A stretch of DNA of 17,718 nt from 40CM-4-65-16 sp035279785. Its GTDB lineage: Bacteria > Chloroflexota > Dormibacteria > Dormibacterales > Dormibacteraceae. Of the stretch, positions 16,329-17,718 are shown in pieces (within the stretch, counting starts at the first letter, position 1; each line of letters starts with the position of its first letter). The stretch is taken from assembly GCA_035279785.1 (NCBI GenBank), contig DATEHC010000040.1, positions 1-17,718 of the forward strand, read 5' to 3'. Position numbers and translations under genes: made by a program. The notes beneath the pieces were generated by a model. It did no database searches. It worked only from the letters and a program-made list of their open reading frames with translations, and was not told the DNA's origin.

Positions 16329-17240
16329 CTAAGCGAGCTCCCGCCGAACGCCGTACGGGTCCGCCATCGCGCGCCCGCGCAGCCATACGAGCACGAGCCA
16401 CAAGACACCGATCACCGATACCACTGCATAGCCGCCAAGCTCCGCCTCGGTGAACACGCTTGCCTGCTGGGGCGTGAACGCGAGCACGGTGCCGGCCGGC
16501 GTGGAGACCTCCTGGACCGGCGTGCCGGTGATCAGAAGCGTCACGAGCACGGCGACGCCGCGCATCGAATCCCACAGCGCGTGCAGCAGCGACACGCCGA
16601 GATAAGTGAGCAGGACCCAGCGCGTCAATCGCACCCGGCCACCGCGCGCGCCGGCGAAGAGCACGCCGCCGAGAATCCCGGTCCAGAGGCCGTGGCCGAA
16701 CGGGGCCAGGACGCCGCGCAGCAGCTCGGTTTGGACGAGGGCGGCGAGCGACAGGTGCGCCGGGTTCGAGAACAGGGCGGTAAGGGCATAGCCGCTGCTT
16801 TCCAGCGCCGCGAAACCGAAACCAACCGCGGCACCCATGACAACGCCGTCGCGCGCGGAGGTGTGCGGCAGCCTCCACACGACGAAGAGAAGGGCGAGCA
16901 GCTTCGCGCCTTCCTCGATCACGCCGACCAGCAGGGTGAGGAGAGGCCCGGCGCCCAGCAGCCACGACTCCAGGATCGACGCGCCGAGCACGCCGAGCAC
17001 GCCGCCGATCAGGAAGCCGTTCAGCACATCGCGGCCGGTGAGCGTCGGGCTGTCGTAGTGATCGAGGTACCAGAGCACGGCCGTCACGGGTACGAGGAAG
17101 CTGCCAAGCAACACCACCGTGGGGACCAGGTTGAAGTTGCCGGTGAGGCCCGTCACGACCACTGACGCAACCCACAGCGCCAGCCCGACGAGAAAGACCC
17201 GCCACCAGCTCAACGGATGAGCACTTCTCTCCATCACCAT
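16329..17240 (-). CDS. PrsW-family intramembrane glutamic protease
   Basis: 303 aa with about eight TM segments. It has the family's conserved set: Glu109-Glu110 in VIEEGAKLLALL, Glu147 in FAALESSGYA, His183 in PFGHGLWTG, and His220/Asp224 in HALWDS. In PrsW the EE pair and the later His residues form the membrane active site that cleaves anti-sigma factors, first shown for RsiW in Bacillus; related proteins serve other membrane substrates. The start is ATG 17240 or ATG 17234 (MVMERS); neither has a clear ribosome binding site. The C-terminus is a short basic tail (RGRAMADPYGVRREL). It stands alone, between the broken response regulator and the broken PucR end. No sigma or anti-sigma gene is in the window, so the substrate is unknown. 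Confidence 0.92.
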   Translation of the reverse strand: MVMERSAHPLSWWRVFLVGLALWVASVVVTGLTGNFNLVPTVVLLGSFLVPVTAVLWYLDHYDSPTLTGRDVLNGFLIGGVLGVLGASILESWLLGAGPLLTLLVGVIEEGAKLLALLFVVWRLPHTSARDGVVMGAAVGFGFAALESSGYALTALFSNPAHLSLAALVQTELLRGVLAPFGHGLWTGILGGVLFAGARGGRVRLTRWVLLTYLGVSLLHALWDSMRGVAVLVTLLITGTPVQEVSTPAGTVLAFTPQQASVFTEAELGGYAVVSVIGVLWLVLVWLRGRAMADPYGVRRELA

Positions 17241-17346
17241 GCCGCAGCCACAAGATCAACGCGCGACGCGAATCGGGCCACCAACTTCGCTTCTTAGTAA
17301 TCGGCCAGTGGGAGGTTGATCACCACGTGCTTGGTTGGATGTTGAC

Positions 17347-17547
17347 TCAACTCCAGGCACCGGGCGGGCGCTCGCCAAGCGGCCGGGCGAGGCGGCTCGC
17401 CACGACGAGCTGCAGCACGTCATCGAGCTTGCGCAGGTCAAGCGCGGTCTGCTCCGAGATCTTGTTGAGGCGGTGATGAGCCGTGTTGGCATGGATGTGC
17501 AGGCGCTTGCTCATCGCGGTGACATTGAGGTCGCTTTCGAAATAAGC
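17347..17547 (-). pseudogene. truncated PucR/CdaR-type C-terminal HTH domain
   Basis: On the minus strand the frame reads AYFESDLNVTAMSKRLHIHANTAHHRLNKISEQTALDLRKLDDVLQLVVASRL in pieces typical of the C-terminal HTH of PucR/CdaR purine or sugar-acid regulators, then ends in WS and TGA at 17347. Similarity starts abruptly near 17547, and the several-hundred-residue N-terminal part is missing; upstream the frame runs into antisense of an MFS gene. ATG at 17514 could start a short piece of about 55 residues, but it would lack the first helix. It is most likely the left-over 3' end of a deleted or rearranged gene. Confidence 0.75.
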
Positions 17548-17555
17548 GATCGATC

Positions 17556-17718
17556 GCGCTGGTCTCCCCCTTCGCCAGCCGCCTCACCGACCGCATCGGC
17601 GGACGGTACGTCCTGACGTTCGCGTGCCTCGCGTTCGCGGCGGGCGTCGGCGGCGTGGCGTTGGTCGAGTCGTCGACGTCGCAGTGGTACGACTACTCGG
17701 CCCCGCTCATGCTCCTCG
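17556..17718 (+). pseudogene. 5'-truncated MFS exporter fragment (EmrB/QacA-like), runs off window
   Basis: The plus-strand frame from about 17556 reads ALVSPFASRLTDRIGGRYVL and continues through a hydrophobic segment to SQWYDYSAPLMLL at the window end. The SRLTDRIGGR loop and following TM are typical of the second half of 14-TM drug exporters. A TGA closes the frame at 17526-17528 and no ATG, GTG or ribosome binding site stands before the homologous part, so at least half the protein is missing at the 5' end. It is directly joined, tail-out, to the PucR fragment, which indicates a rearrangement or an assembly joint. Whether the 3' part is intact cannot be seen. Confidence 0.7.

Noticed and set aside
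16249..17259. 336-codon minus-strand frame over the PrsW gene
   Set aside because: Arg-rich translation without motifs. The overlapping frame contains all conserved PrsW residues.

Overview
The window is high-GC bacterial DNA with tightly packed genes, GTG starts, 4-nt stop/start overlaps and several promoters that appear to give leaderless or near-leaderless mRNAs. This suits Actinomycetota or a Chloroflexota/Dormibacterota-type soil lineage. The assignment is inference, because no rRNA or intact tRNA is present. There is no IS element, integrase or CRISPR array.

Layout. (1) 1-2246: a secreted subtilisin-like protease (557-2107) lies between two copies of a tRNA-3'-end-like repeat (85-150 and 2167-2236). 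The second copy is part of a 15-bp perfect inverted repeat on which the protease and the next gene converge. (2) 2240-4273 (-): an orphan membrane histidine kinase with a GAF-like domain. (3) 4534-5706 (-): a two-gene operon of a small HTH protein and a six-TM protein. Its promoter carries two identical 19-bp near-palindromic operators; one contains the -35 box, and the start codon sits at the predicted +1. (4) 5803-8174 (-): an MFS permease overlapping a CopC-CopD fusion. (5) 8291-15443 (+): a small exported protein, an OmpR-type response regulator, its histidine kinase, a lipoprotein, two ABC ATPases and an 884-aa double-FtsX permease. (6) 15522-17718: a decayed response regulator (-), a PrsW-type membrane protease (-), and a truncated PucR-type HTH end (-) that abuts a truncated MFS exporter fragment (+).

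The strongest new observation is in region 5. The hexamer pair xTTTAG-N5-xTTTAG (11-bp period) occurs exactly three times, before the small exported protein, before the response regulator and before the lipoprotein-ABC operon. An 11-bp direct repeat is what OmpR/PhoB-family regulators bind. Two of the three sites end exactly 22 nt before an ATG, with no Shine-Dalgarno. The simplest reading is one self-regulated envelope-sensing module: the kinase senses an outside signal, the regulator binds these repeats, and it induces its own operon, a small exported protein and a lipoprotein/MacB-like efflux or lipoprotein-handling transporter. The second notable system is the self-operated HTH/membrane-protein pair in region 3.
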